46,984 bases of DNA from Ephemerocybe angulata. Taxonomy: Eukaryota > Basidiomycota > Agaricomycetes > Agaricales > Psathyrellaceae. The DNA lies in assembly GCA_013368325.1 (NCBI GenBank), contig JAACJK010000241.1:1-46984 (forward strand), in the 5' to 3' direction. A program made the translations under genes and the position numbers. The number at the start of each line of letters is the position of its first letter. The first letter of the stretch is position 1. The notes below the pieces were generated by a model that was not told the DNA's origin, searched no databases, and saw only the letters and a program-made list of their open reading frames with translations. Below are positions 18,801 to 28,186 of the stretch, in pieces.

Positions 18801-19992
18801 AACAATTCTCACATCTTCGTCTAAATACACGTACTCTAACTCCCTCATCTCAGGCGTCAAAAAAACAGGGCCGTTGGAATCCGTAGCAATCCTGTATCGG
18901 GTCGTCCTTGGATTCATCATTCCCGCTGGAGGGTACGAAACGATGGCAACTCGAACTGCATCTGGCACGATTTCAGTGCCGGGTGGAGGGAAGGGACCTG
19001 ATCCTCCATGCTTCCGGTTTCCTTGAAAGTTCAGGCCTCGGAAGTTCTCAAGTTGAACGTACACGCCGAAAGGGAGGAGATGGAAGTAGCCAGGGTCGTA
19101 GTCGGGAGGGAGTTGCGAGTTGGTTATCATGTTCGTATAGTGGCCCGGGGAGTCGCCTTCATCGAAGTGGGCATCTCCGAAAGAGCCCATCTGGTCTGCT
19201 AGAGAACCTAAGCGAGATGAGCAACCAATCACAACGAATGTAGGGAGTGCGTACCCTCAGGCGAAACAGACGCCAGGTTACACTGCAAGGACTGGTATGC
19301 CCAGTTCTCCCTTACCCCAATGCGGGGCAACCCGAGCATCTCGGCTCGCATCCGAATGGGCTCTTGAACTGCCAGAGGTGCGTGCGACATATTCGCCACG
19401 GCAATTGGGGCGGCCGCCTATGACGAGTGCGTGAGGACACGAGCAAACAAATTGGAATAGAAACATACGCATGTCAACGACGAGGCAATCTCATGAACCT
19501 CCTGTTCATCCCCTGAACCCTTCAGCTGCGCGTTGGGCGCCACAATGCCCGGCATCCGTTCCAACGAGCTGGCAAGATGGTAGCAGCGAGTACCAACCTT
19601 CACGGGGGCACAGAAGCGCTCCATGCGCACCCCGGTCGGTGTGCGGTCGCCCACAGGGCCAAGAGCCTCCTCTGTGGCAGCTTCTAAATTTACCTTCGCA
19701 TCCTTAGATACAAGGTCACTGAACCAGCGTTAGTCTTCCTATGTGTCCTACCCAGAGGAAGTAGCACGCACCTTCCAACAACCCAGGCAATGAGTGTGTC
19801 GTCTTCCGGCTTGAGGCTACCCAGTTCGTTCCTGGCGAAGAGGTAGTCGCCATCCTTCATCTCAACGAGACCTACAGGTGTATCGGTTAGAGATGCAGGG
19901 ATGAGAGGGGATGGTGGCCTACCTTGGGCCTTTAGATTCCGAGGCCATTTATGGCCTAGGGCACTTGTCTCCGGCAACTTTTGTGCCAAGCT
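15804..19992 (-). CDS. large multi-exon gene: 2OG-dioxygenase-like segment, repeat linkers, long C-terminal domain
   Basis: Exons on the minus strand: about 19992-19923 (start uncertain), 19871-19772, 19718-19469, 19417-19255, 19207-18829, 18776-18373, 18324-18241, 18190-17948, 17892-17632 and 17581-15804. Every junction has GT-AG and matching phase, giving about 1240 residues. The fifth exon has GDAHFD (HxD, His at about 19169), then after about 50 residues FGVYVQL...NFQG and KHGG (distal His at about 19010), then AVRVAIVSYPP. This order, HxD...H...R on predicted strands, is that of 2-oxoglutarate/Fe(II) dioxygenases. Related double-stranded beta-helix proteins are expanded in mushrooms, so a TET/JBP-like role is possible but not shown. 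A basic/acidic linker with repeats follows, then a 590-residue C-terminal domain I do not recognise. No in-frame ATG was found in the first exon, so a further 5' exon must exist. Confidence 0.6.
17651..17776 (-). repeat. 18-bp coding minisatellite, 7 units
   Basis: Seven 18-bp units (plus-strand CTCCTTCCTCGTACTCTT with small changes) encode KSTRKE repeated, one unit reading KNMRKE. It lies inside the exon 17892-17632 of the large minus-strand gene and makes a strongly charged, probably helical or disordered linker. Copy number is likely to vary between strains. Confidence 0.9.
17950..18093 (-). repeat. 48-bp coding minisatellite, 3 units
   Basis: Three 48-bp units encode EVDSEEESGQDSVEG plus one variable residue. 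They sit in the exon 18190-17948, at the place in the duplicated exon where the neighbouring exon carries the 18-bp repeat. The product is very acidic. Confidence 0.85.
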
Positions 19993-20000
19993 TTTTCACA

Positions 20001-20230
20001 TCTGCGACCATGTGACTTCTTGGTCACGTGCACTTTCCAAGAGGTTGAGTGTTCAACTCCCGGTGAAGCCATTCTTTTATTTTGGTCTGTATTTTATATT
20101 ATCGTTCCATGTGCAAGGTTAAATAGTACTGTTAATTCACATATATCTTAAATATGTTTGTGTGTATATAGTTATGTAATTCAAGCATAGTAATTTTAGA
20201 TTCAAGCATAAATAGAAGCACAGTTGATTA
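20001..20230 (+). repeat. tRNA-related SINE-like repeat
   Basis: At 20011-20075 the plus strand has a tRNA-like head: a degenerate A-box region ending TTGGTCACGTG, then 18 bases later a T-arm-like GTTGAGTGTTCAACTCCCGG with a B-box-like core at 20049-20060. An AT-rich body follows and ends with a duplicated tail word, ATTCAAGCATA (20179-20210). This order (tRNA head, AT-rich body, short 3' repeats) is typical of SINEs. It lies at the 5' side of the large minus-strand gene, probably within an intron. No target duplication was identified with confidence. Confidence 0.45.
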
Positions 20231-20522
20231 AATACACATAAATCCAGTGGCCAGCCTCAGAATGGCCTCGGAATTGCCATGCGCAGCAATGGTCTACTAC
20301 CCACAAGTCATCCCTTTGGCCCTTTGGGATCGACATTCCGCGCTCGCGCTGATCTTCAGCCTCCATCCAAGCCACGCTCGGGATGACCTTGAGGACGAAG
20401 GTGCGTCCGGGATTAGAGCTGGGATGGAGAGGATGATACTCGACAGAGTAGATTGGCGGAAGCTTCGGATCGCGGTCGGCCAGGGACAAGGGGACAAGGT
20501 TCTGGGAAAATTTGGTGGGCAT
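20202..20522 (-). CDS. candidate 5' exon(s) of the large minus-strand gene
   Basis: An ATG at 20522 opens a protein-like frame: NLVPLSLADRDPKLPPIY, then SVEYHPLHPSSNPGRTFVL, SVAWMEAEDQRERGM and WVVDHCCAWQFRGHSEAGHW before running into the SINE-like sequence. It is on the same strand and just 5' of the gene at 15804-19992, whose own first exon lacks an ATG. I infer it is the true N-terminus, joined across an intron containing the SINE-like repeat, but I could not define the junction. Confidence 0.4.
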   Translation of the reverse strand: MPTKFSQNLVPLSLADRDPKLPPIYSVEYHPLHPSSNPGRTFVLKVIPSVAWMEAEDQRERGMSIPKGQRDDLWVVDHCCAWQFRGHSEAGHWIYVYLINCASIYA

Positions 20523-20999
20523 GATGGGGGAATAAGTGAAACAGAGGCTTACCGAGATGGGCCCACATATATACTTGGGTGCAAGGCGGAGGCGGGGTGA
20601 GACAGGTGATATCAGCGGAGGAACTGTGCTGGACTATTTGCATTTTACTAACCTCGTTGGTCTCAGACGCCCTAAGATGTCTGAGAAGCCCCCGAGAACC
20701 GTCTAGAAATGCAGTCTATGCCTAAAGTAAAACGTTCAGTCATGTTGTAGCGATGGATGGGGAGGATAGTGTACACACGGTCCATTACGATAGCTGTCAC
20801 AATACCCAACGACTGACGCAAGATCGAGCCTCAGGGCAGGAGGAAGCGCGAAGCTATCCTCAAAGCGAAGGTGCAGTCCAGGGATAATTAAAGGAATCTA
20901 CCTGTGGTCGGCACTGTCTTCTGCCCAACCTTAAAGCTCCCCAGCCCCTTGCCCGTATTCCTGCTCGTATTCCTCCTCTACACCTTAGGAAGCGGTTGA

Positions 21000-21560
21000 G
21001 GAGGCCGCCCTGCTTCGCACGCATCGTTCGACGCGAGGGGACTGGTAGCAGTGGTGGTGCGCCGTTGTTCAATTGGTGTACAACACGGACGTGGTGATAT
21101 GACAATGGGTGGTGGAGGAGTCGTTCGACGCAGATGTGGTGGTCGGGGTATTAAAGCTGGGGGCGTAGTTCGATGCGGAGGCGGCGGTGTAGAGGGCTCA
21201 GGTTCAGATGTGGTGGTGGTTCTGTTAGAGCTGGGGCGTGATTCGATGCAGACATGGTGGTTGTGGCATTGGTGCCTGGGGCACCGTTCGACCCGGAAGT
21301 GGTGATGCGGTGAGGGCGGCAGCTCCAGGGGCGTTGTTCGACGCGTGAAGGTGATTGGAGGCTAGAAGTGGTGGTGGGTGTCCTTGGATGCCGGCGATGG
21401 GGTGGACAACGTGGTAGTGGTGGTGGGGCTTGGAGTCGCCTGGGCAGACTGCCCAGCGTGCTGGACGCCAGTCCTGTGTGGTGGTGGGCATCCTTGGACG
21501 CAAGCGTCAAGGGGTGTGGTGGCGGTGGCCGGCGTACTGCGCCATCGCATTGGCTCCCAT
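21000..21560. repeat. degenerate tandem repeat
   Basis: The word GTTCGA(C/T)GC or close variants recurs at about 21025, 21121, 21168, 21239, 21287 (GTTCGACCC) and 21333, spaced roughly 45-95 bases, with GTGGTGGT runs between. It looks like an old, diverged tandem array. On the minus strand it produces Pro/His/Ala-rich frames that I regard as by-products. Confidence 0.5.
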
Positions 21561-22209
21561 GTTGGTCCACGACGATGACGAAGAAAGAGTGAGGAAGAAA
21601 TAGGCGGTGGCGGTAGTGGTGCGAGGATAATATTAGCAGCGGGCACAGCGCGCATGCGAGAGACGGGAGACCGACCCCACAGAGGAGGCTTCCAGGAGGA
21701 GGATATCTACGGGCAGTAGGGCGTCAGTGTGTTGTAGGCATTAGGATCCCGACCGCCCTGCGATGCGGCCAGGTGAATAGGGCACTCACCGGTGCAGCCA
21801 ATGCACTCATTTGAGGTAGCAACAACATCGCTGGTAAGATCCTAGCCCTTGCTCCCTGCGACGATCCATGCCTACGTTCCTTCCAGCCGCAAGGCGAACA
21901 TAAGCGCCGGGCTCGGAACATCGACGAGCTTGGCTGGCGAGTAGTATAGGCTTGCGGTATGCGTTGAAATTGGAGAAAGGCTGGAGAAAAAACGCACGCC
22001 AGTCGTGGTGGTGGGAGTAGAGAGTCAAACGACGAGCAAGCCCTCGCAGGCATTGCCTACAACAGCGATCACGTTCTGATTAGCCCGTTGGAACATCCCG
22101 AGATTCTGGGCGCCTGCAGATCCTGATCCCCTAACGCCAGCAGACTTCTTGACTTGAGTTATGAGAAATCGCCAACACTTCCGACTAACGACAATCAAAA
22201 TGACTTATA

Positions 22210-22640
22210 ATTGAAGATTCAACTCGCCGGACGCCCTGGTCCAGACGGTTCTGGACGTCAATACCACCAAACTCGACTCTGAAGGTAAACCGCCATCTCC
22301 TCCACAATCCCTCGAACCCTTACACAGTGCAAATAGGCGGAACATCGAAAGTATCGCCGGAGGAATCATCCGTCCATTGAGGTCGAGGAAAAGCGCCCGT
22401 CCCCACCCCCATCGCCCTCCCTAGGCACCTCCGGAGACGCACAGCAGCATCTGCCCCAGATGTAACGTCAGAAGAAACCTCTCAGCCTACCGCTGACAGT
22501 CAGGCCGGGTAAGTGCCCACCCTCGACGGCATAAGTTGTGTCGTGCTCACCAACGTGTTTCTTTTCAGCCCTCCGGCTGGCCCTCACCATAACCGATTAC
22601 AGAAGGAGAGACTAGACTCAAAGGTCAATCATATTCTTGT
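22210..22640 (+). pseudogene. possible decayed coding fragment, unknown family
   Basis: A plus-strand segment reads SPDALVQTVLDVNTTKLDSE up to a GT donor, then after an AG acceptor GGTSKVSPEESSV and a stop. One frame over it continues EVEEKRPSPPPSPS, then TSEETSQPTADSQA to a GTAAGT donor, then after TTTCAG a frame with PAGPHHNRLQKERL. The protein-like pieces and splice signals suggest a real gene broken by indels. I do not recognise it. Confidence 0.25.
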
Positions 22641-23622
22641 ATTAAACTACAGTACGTCTTGTATCTGTGGGCTGGCTGTCAGAAACGCAACGCTAACTTT
22701 CCGGGCAGCGCTTGGCCCTCTCCACGTCATCTCCCACCGACAACTGTGGCTCAGGAGACAGTTGGCGTCGTCAAGAACACACACAACACAAGGCGGGTGA
22801 GTGGCGACCGCCGGTTTGCGGAAACCATGATTGCCGACGGGGCCCCAATTCGATTAGCTTCGCGGCGAGGGTTAGTGCGCACTGAGGGTCTCATTTCAAG
22901 GCGAGAGGGGGAGGCTAGCACTAGAACGCGAAACAGGTGAGTATTCAATCCAAACGAAGACAGAACCTTGCTTACCAGTTATCGGACGAATATCTCAACG
23001 GCATCCCGTTCAGGCACTTGCAGCGGTGGAGCTTGTTGCCATCCCCAAGTCGTCGCCGTGCTTTGTCGTTGTGCGCCTCAAGAGATGAGTGCCGCAATCT
23101 CACGTAGCCGCCAATTACTTACCTCTTGCAGATTCTATCCTTTTTGCAGGCGGCCCTGCGCGTGCTGTCGAGGCTTTGTCGATGGTCTCAAGCCCGACGT
23201 CGGCGTGCTGAGAGGCGTGACGCTGTGTCGGGTGGCCTTGGCTCAGTGTGCCAGGCCTTGAGAGTCCATGCTTGGGGGTTTAGTTTGAGTGTGGATTTGG
23301 GTGGGCACCTTGAGACACAATAGAGAGGTGAGTACAGCGGCGAGTCCTGGCTATTGATTACTCACCTTTCTCGTCGATTCCAACACACCGTTATCACCTG
23401 CTGATGGCGCAGTTCTCCAAATCGAGGCCGTGTTGGGATTGCCCTGCATACCGCTTGCGCCAGTTCCTATCCAAGTCAGTCCCGTCTAGGGCGCTTATTG
23501 GCGGCCCCTGTCAAGCCTCGCTTAATAAGCAGTATTTAAACACCGATTGCTTATAAATATTCAGAGGGATGGTACTTACCGACCATAACGATAAAATAGC
23601 TTGGAGCACAGCGGGCACTTTC

Positions 23623-23627
23623 GTTTG
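23623..23627. repeat. target-site duplication GTTTG (left)
   Basis: The five bases before the left LTR are repeated exactly after the right LTR at 29474-29478, as expected for Ty3-type integration. Confidence 0.9.
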
Positions 23628-23883
23628 TGTAAGGGCTAAGGTCGGACGAAGGATTGGACGAAGGCTGGAGACGAGCGGGAAACGGGTTCGGAGGATAACG
23701 CGTAGATTCGACGAGGAAGTGTGTCTACGTACAGCGATATATATACTGTTTGATAACAAGAGAGACGAGAGACAAGAGGTGAGACAAGAGAATGAGAGGA
23801 TAAACGAAGCGAAAGGTATGTTGATCGAGAATCAACAGGACGCGACGCGTTATGCACGTGCGCCTGTGGACGTGACCGTGACA
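23628..23883 (-). repeat. 3' LTR of the chromovirus
   Basis: This is the 256-bp copy downstream of pol. It is identical to 29218-29473 by visual comparison and has the TATATATA run at 23738-23745. Confidence 0.95.
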
Positions 23884-23897
23884 ATTATCTCCCCTCA
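23884..23897 (-). other. polypurine tract overlapping the pol stop
   Basis: On the minus strand TGAGGGGAGATAAT abuts the 3' LTR. It supplies the plus-strand primer. The pol stop codon TAA (23887-23885) is inside it, so the last codons of Pol encode the tract. Confidence 0.75.
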
Positions 23898-26800
23898 TAC
23901 GAGGAGTCGGCGCGAGGAGGTGGGTGAGCTACACGGCCGGCTCGAGTCGTGGTGACGGAGGGTGGAGTATAAACGGAACGAAGGTTGGAACGAACAACGG
24001 GAGGAGACGAAGGACGAATGAGAGAGGAAGCATCAGGAATAGAATCGGAAACAGAAACAAGGAGTTCTTGGGAAGACGAAACAGGTGAAAGGGAATCAGA
24101 ATCAGAAGCGGAATCGGAAGGGTAGTCTACAAGGAAAGAGTCTGGTGAAGAAGCAATAAAATCGATGACGAGAGAATGGGGACGGGGAGCGCGGGGGTTT
24201 CGGCGATGGAAACGTTCGAGTATCTCATTGGAGGTTGTTGGTAAGTCGGCGAGTGCGACCCAGGAGTCTTCGGAGTCGTCGGTGTTGGCCCAGTGGATGA
24301 GGTACTCGTACCGGTGACCAATCTTGCGACAGTCGAGAACCTTCGAGACGGCGAGGGCAGGGTCGTTGTCGAGATCAAACGGTTCCGGAGTTGCATGAGT
24401 GTGGAATTCGGAAGGGTCGGAGTACGGCTCGAGGACGGATGTGTGGAAAACGGGATGCAAACGAGAGAGGTAGGAGGGGAGTTTCAAGAGGTAGGCGTCG
24501 TTGGCGATCTTGCGGATGATGGGATAAGGACCGAGGCGACGATGATCGAGTTTAAGAGAAGGTCGGGTGGTCTTGATGTTGCGGCGGAGGAGCCAGACGA
24601 GCTGGTCGGGTTGATACTCTGGTGAGGGGGAAACCTTCTTGTCGAAGTACTTCTTCTGCAGCTCTTGCGCGTGCTCAAGTTCAGCTCGGAGTTCTTGGTG
24701 GATACGCTCGAGGCGTTTGGAGAGATCTTCAGCGGCAGGGACGGTCGAGACCTCGGAGAGTTCAGCACGGAAGGTGGGGTGATATCCGAAGTTGGCGAAG
24801 AAGGGGGTCTGCTTGGTCGAGGCGTTCTCGGTGTTGTTGAAAACGAATTCGGCGAGAGGCAGGTAGTCTACCCAGTCGTCTTGCTGGTAAGCGACGTAGG
24901 CCCGGAGGTATGTTTCGAGAGTCTGGTTGGTGCGTTCAGTCAAGCCATCGGTGCGGGGGTGATAGGCCGTTGAAGTCTTGAGCTTGATGTCGAGGTGGGA
25001 GGTAAGGGACTCCCAGAAGTTGGAGACGAAGAGGGTGCCGCGGTCAGAGATGATAGAGTCAGGGAGACCGTGGTGGCGAAAGAGGCGGTCGATGAACAAC
25101 CAGGCAAGACCGGAGGCTGTGATCGTTTCGTTGCATGGGAGGAAATGGGAAGCACGTGTGAGGCGATCGCAGATGACGAGAATCGAGTCATAACCGTGTG
25201 AATTGGGGAGTTTGACGATGAAATCCATCGAGATGGACTTCCAGGGACGATCGGGGATGTCAAGAGGCTTGAGGAGGCCGTAGGGCTTGTGACGAGGAAC
25301 CTTGGTGCGATTGCAAGTGTCGCAAGCAGCGACGTAACGGCGGACGAAGGTGTAGATGCCGGGCCAGGAGTAGTTCCGTTGGACGTTCTTGACGGTGAGT
25401 GTTCGTCCAGGGTGACCGCTGAGGACGGCGTCATGGCATTGATGAAGGATTTCGACACGGAGGGGCTTTGGGACATAAACACGACCTTTATGGAAGACGA
25501 TGTCGTTCTGGGAGGTGAAGTCCGTGTCGCCTTGAAGAATAGCTTCGCGCCATTCGGTATCTTCGTGGTAGGCAGTCTGGAAGCGTTTGAGGAGCTCGGA
25601 GTTGTCGATGGCGAGTGTGGTAATGGCAGAGGGTTGGGAGGCGATGGCAGAGACGGTGATGGAGTCTTGAGGCAGAATGTGTTCGGTGTGGTAAGGGGTG
25701 AGAACGGCGCGGCGTTGGCCGGTGAGAACTTCATCTCCCTTCTTGGGGACGAAGTCGGGACGACGAGATGGAGCGTCTGCAGGGTTCTTGACACCGGGAG
25801 CCCAGGATAGCTTGAAGTCGAAGTCGGAGAGGAACATGGCCCAACGTGACTGGCGGCGATTGAGAACCTTCGTCGACATGAACCACTCCAGATTCTTGTG
25901 GTCGCAGACGACGGCGATTGGCTGAGCAGTACCCATCAGCCATGCACGCATGTCGCGGAATGACTCGACGACGCCGAGGAGCTCTTTGTCGTGCACGTCG
26001 TAATTGATCTCCGCAGGGGTGAACTTGCGCGAGTAATAGGCGACAGGGTGAAGGTGGCCGTCGGAATCGGGCTGCTGCAGGATGCCAGACATGGCGAAAT
26101 CGGAAGCATCGGTGGTGAGGGTAGCAGGCTTCGTGGGGTTGTAGTGACGGAGAACAGGATAAGACATGAAGGAAGATTTGAGTTTTTCGAAGGAAGAGTT
26201 GGCGTCGGTGGACCAAACGAAGGGTGTGTCTTTGCGGGTGAGGCGGTTGAGGGGAACAGTGATGTCGGCGTAGTGGTCTATAAATCGTCGGTAGAAATTG
26301 CAAAATCCGAGGAAGACTTGAATGTCGTGAGCCGAACGAGGGGTTGGCCAGCTTGTAATGGTGTCGAGCTTCTTGGGATTCATCTTGATACCGTCGGCGC
26401 CGATGATGTAGCCGAGGTACTCGACTTGAGACTTGTCGAACTCGCATTTCTTGGGGTTGGCGAAGAGGCGGTTGTCCTTGAGTCGATCCAGAACGAGCTT
26501 AACGTGAGCGTCGTGTTCTTCTTGAGTGCGAGAAAAAATAAGAATATCATCGAGATAGACGACGCAGAAAACGCCGACGTAATCACGGAGGGTGTCTTGA
26601 ATGAAGGACTGGAATGTTGCAGGAGCGTTGGTAAGGCCGAAGGGCATGACGAGGTATTCGTAGAGACCCTGAGGAGTCCGAAAAGCAGTCTTCCATTCAT
26701 CACCTTCGCGGATTCGGATCAGGTTGAAGGCGTTCTTGAGGTCGATGACGGAGAAGACTTTACAGCCTTGGGTGCGGTCGAGGAGGTCGTCGATATGGGG

Positions 26801-28186
26801 AATGGGGTAACGGTTCTTCTTGGAGATGGAGTTGAGACCGCGGTAGTCGACGCAGAGTCGAAGTTCGCCGGTCTTCTTCTTGACAAAAAGGATGGGGGAA
26901 GCAGCGGATGAGGTCGAGCGTCGGATGTATCCTTTCTTGAGATTTTCATCGAGGTAATCCCCTAGAGCCTTCTGCTCGTCTTGCGTCAGGCGGTAGAGTG
27001 GACCGAACGGAGGTGTCTTGCCATCCTCGAGCTCGATAGCGCAGTCATAAGGGCGATGAGGTGGGAGATCATCGACGGCGGTTGGGGAGAAGACGGTGTC
27101 GGCCCAAGGGAAGTACTTCTCGGGGAGGGATGTGGAATCGGGTGGGGGAATGGGGGAAGTGGTAGAATCAGAAATATCGGTGGAAAGGTCGGCGGGGTCT
27201 GACATGGTGGCAGCGACGTAAATGGGAGAACCGTTCGGATGGAATTTCACCATGCCGACGTGGTGGTTCTTCGAATATTTTGCGAAACGGCGGGAGTTGC
27301 AAGTCTTGATGATAGTTGGTGGTTTGGGAAGAGGGTCTTCTAGGGAAGAGCGGCCGTAGCCAGCCCACTTGGCGAGGAATGAGGCGAAGGAGGTCTTGGG
27401 ACTCGGTGTTGACGGCTCGGGCGAGACGGGACGAGGCGAGGCAGGAGACGGATATAGACCAAGGCCTAAACCGACAGAAGTGACGGCACAGGCGTGCACA
27501 GCACCAGACGGGGCAGGAATACCCGCAAGGCCAAAGCCTTTGGGTCGAATGCGGACAGGGTTCTTTGGCGTCAATCCGCAACAGGAGAGCGTAATGGAGG
27601 GGTCGGCCCAATCGATGGACGGATTGTGGCGGCGAAGCCAGTCCAAACCGAGAATGACATGGAAAGAGACAGCGACGACAGCGAGCGAGAATGTTTCAGA
27701 ATGAGAATCAATTGAAATACCTGCTACTACATCCTGTGTAACTAGTCCAGATGCAATGGGACGATCGTCTACAGCGAGGATGGGAACAGGGGTGGACTTG
27801 AGGCGACGAGGAAGAGAGTGTCGGGATGAGAAACGGTCGGAAATGCAGGATTGGGAAGCGCCACAATCGACGAGAGCGAAGGTAGAAATGGGTTTGCGAT
27901 TGGGGAAACGAAGGGTGATGTTGATGAGGAAGTGCTGGGGGTCGGAATCGGAGATGGCGAAAATGTAGCGGGGAGTCGGGAGGTCGGACAGGGAAAGCCA
28001 CTTTCCGTCAGAGTAACGGACGTGGGTGGGCACCGAATTGCTCGGTGGGGCAGAGACGAGGGTCCTAACGTCAATATCCGGTAGCCCAGGGACCTGAGGA
28101 GAACTACCGGTTACGCTTTTCCCGAGTTGGACTTCTTGTTGGGGCAGTTGGCGGCGAAATGCTTGCCTTGGCCGCAGTACATGCAC
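23885..28186 (-). CDS. pol: Ty3/gypsy pol polyprotein with chromodomain-like C-terminus
   Basis: The open frame spans 1433 codons and is probably expressed as Gag-Pol by frameshifting at 28123-28117, not from its own ATG. The aspartic protease has LVDCGAS (residue 107; DCG in place of the usual DSG/DTG) and ILGLDWL. Reverse transcriptase has VDYRGLN, the PQGLYEYLVMPFGL motif and the YLDD active site near residue 541. RNase H has TTDASDFA. Integrase has the HHCC finger (HQCHDAV...HPG, CDTCNRTK) and the DDE core (SMDFIV near 985, ISDRGT near 1044, GLTERTNQ near 1087). A GPY-like stretch (RRLGPYPI) and a chromodomain-like segment (KVLDCRKIGHRYEYLIHW, then WVALADL) follow at about 1265-1330. A Ser-rich tail ends in YEGR. 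No breaks were seen. Confidence 0.95.
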   Translation of the reverse strand: MHVLRPRQAFRRQLPQQEVQLGKSVTGSSPQVPGLPDIDVRTLVSAPPSNSVPTHVRYSDGKWLSLSDLPTPRYIFAISDSDPQHFLINITLRFPNRKPISTFALVDCGASQSCISDRFSSRHSLPRRLKSTPVPILAVDDRPIASGLVTQDVVAGISIDSHSETFSLAVVAVSFHVILGLDWLRRHNPSIDWADPSITLSCCGLTPKNPVRIRPKGFGLAGIPAPSGAVHACAVTSVGLGLGLYPSPASPRPVSPEPSTPSPKTSFASFLAKWAGYGRSSLEDPLPKPPTIIKTCNSRRFAKYSKNHHVGMVKFHPNGSPIYVAATMSDPADLSTDISDSTTSPIPPPDSTSLPEKYFPWADTVFSPTAVDDLPPHRPYDCAIELEDGKTPPFGPLYRLTQDEQKALGDYLDENLKKGYIRRSTSSAASPILFVKKKTGELRLCVDYRGLNSISKKNRYPIPHIDDLLDRTQGCKVFSVIDLKNAFNLIRIREGDEWKTAFRTPQGLYEYLVMPFGLTNAPATFQSFIQDTLRDYVGVFCVVYLDDILIFSRTQEEHDAHVKLVLDRLKDNRLFANPKKCEFDKSQVEYLGYIIGADGIKMNPKKLDTITSWPTPRSAHDIQVFLGFCNFYRRFIDHYADITVPLNRLTRKDTPFVWSTDANSSFEKLKSSFMSYPVLRHYNPTKPATLTTDASDFAMSGILQQPDSDGHLHPVAYYSRKFTPAEINYDVHDKELLGVVESFRDMRAWLMGTAQPIAVVCDHKNLEWFMSTKVLNRRQSRWAMFLSDFDFKLSWAPGVKNPADAPSRRPDFVPKKGDEVLTGQRRAVLTPYHTEHILPQDSITVSAIASQPSAITTLAIDNSELLKRFQTAYHEDTEWREAILQGDTDFTSQNDIVFHKGRVYVPKPLRVEILHQCHDAVLSGHPGRTLTVKNVQRNYSWPGIYTFVRRYVAACDTCNRTKVPRHKPYGLLKPLDIPDRPWKSISMDFIVKLPNSHGYDSILVICDRLTRASHFLPCNETITASGLAWLFIDRLFRHHGLPDSIISDRGTLFVSNFWESLTSHLDIKLKTSTAYHPRTDGLTERTNQTLETYLRAYVAYQQDDWVDYLPLAEFVFNNTENASTKQTPFFANFGYHPTFRAELSEVSTVPAAEDLSKRLERIHQELRAELEHAQELQKKYFDKKVSPSPEYQPDQLVWLLRRNIKTTRPSLKLDHRRLGPYPIIRKIANDAYLLKLPSYLSRLHPVFHTSVLEPYSDPSEFHTHATPEPFDLDNDPALAVSKVLDCRKIGHRYEYLIHWANTDDSEDSWVALADLPTTSNEILERFHRRNPRAPRPHSLVIDFIASSPDSFLVDYPSDSASDSDSLSPVSSSQELLVSVSDSIPDASSLIRPSSPPVVRSNLRSVYTPPSVTTTRAGRVAHPPPRADSSYEGR
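28078..28123 (-). promoter_or_regulatory. -1 ribosomal frameshift signal between gag and pol
   Basis: On the minus strand the heptamer G GGA AAA (28123-28117, gag-frame spacing) fits the X XXY YYZ slippery rule. It lies three bases before the gag stop TAA (28113-28111). Six bases after the heptamer begins CCGGTAG (28110-28104), which pairs perfectly with CTACCGG (28084-28078) across a 19-base loop. A -1 slip puts ribosomes into the pol frame (KSVTGSSP). Site, spacer and stem all have textbook dimensions; function is inferred. Confidence 0.75.

Larger units (their letters stand above)
20640..23627. other. repeat-rich intergenic region, no firm gene
   Basis: About 3 kb without a supportable gene. 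From 21000 to 21560 it holds degenerate GTTCGACGC/GTGGTGGT repeats. From 22200 to 22950 it has patchy coding-like fragments on the plus strand. The rest shows only short unsupported frames. It ends at the GTTTG target of the Ty3 element. Confidence 0.5.

Noticed and set aside
25289..26911. Long plus-strand open frames (173 and 306 codons) opposite the chromovirus pol
   Set aside because: They are exact shadows of the intact pol gene on the minus strand, with no motif, splice or start support of their own.
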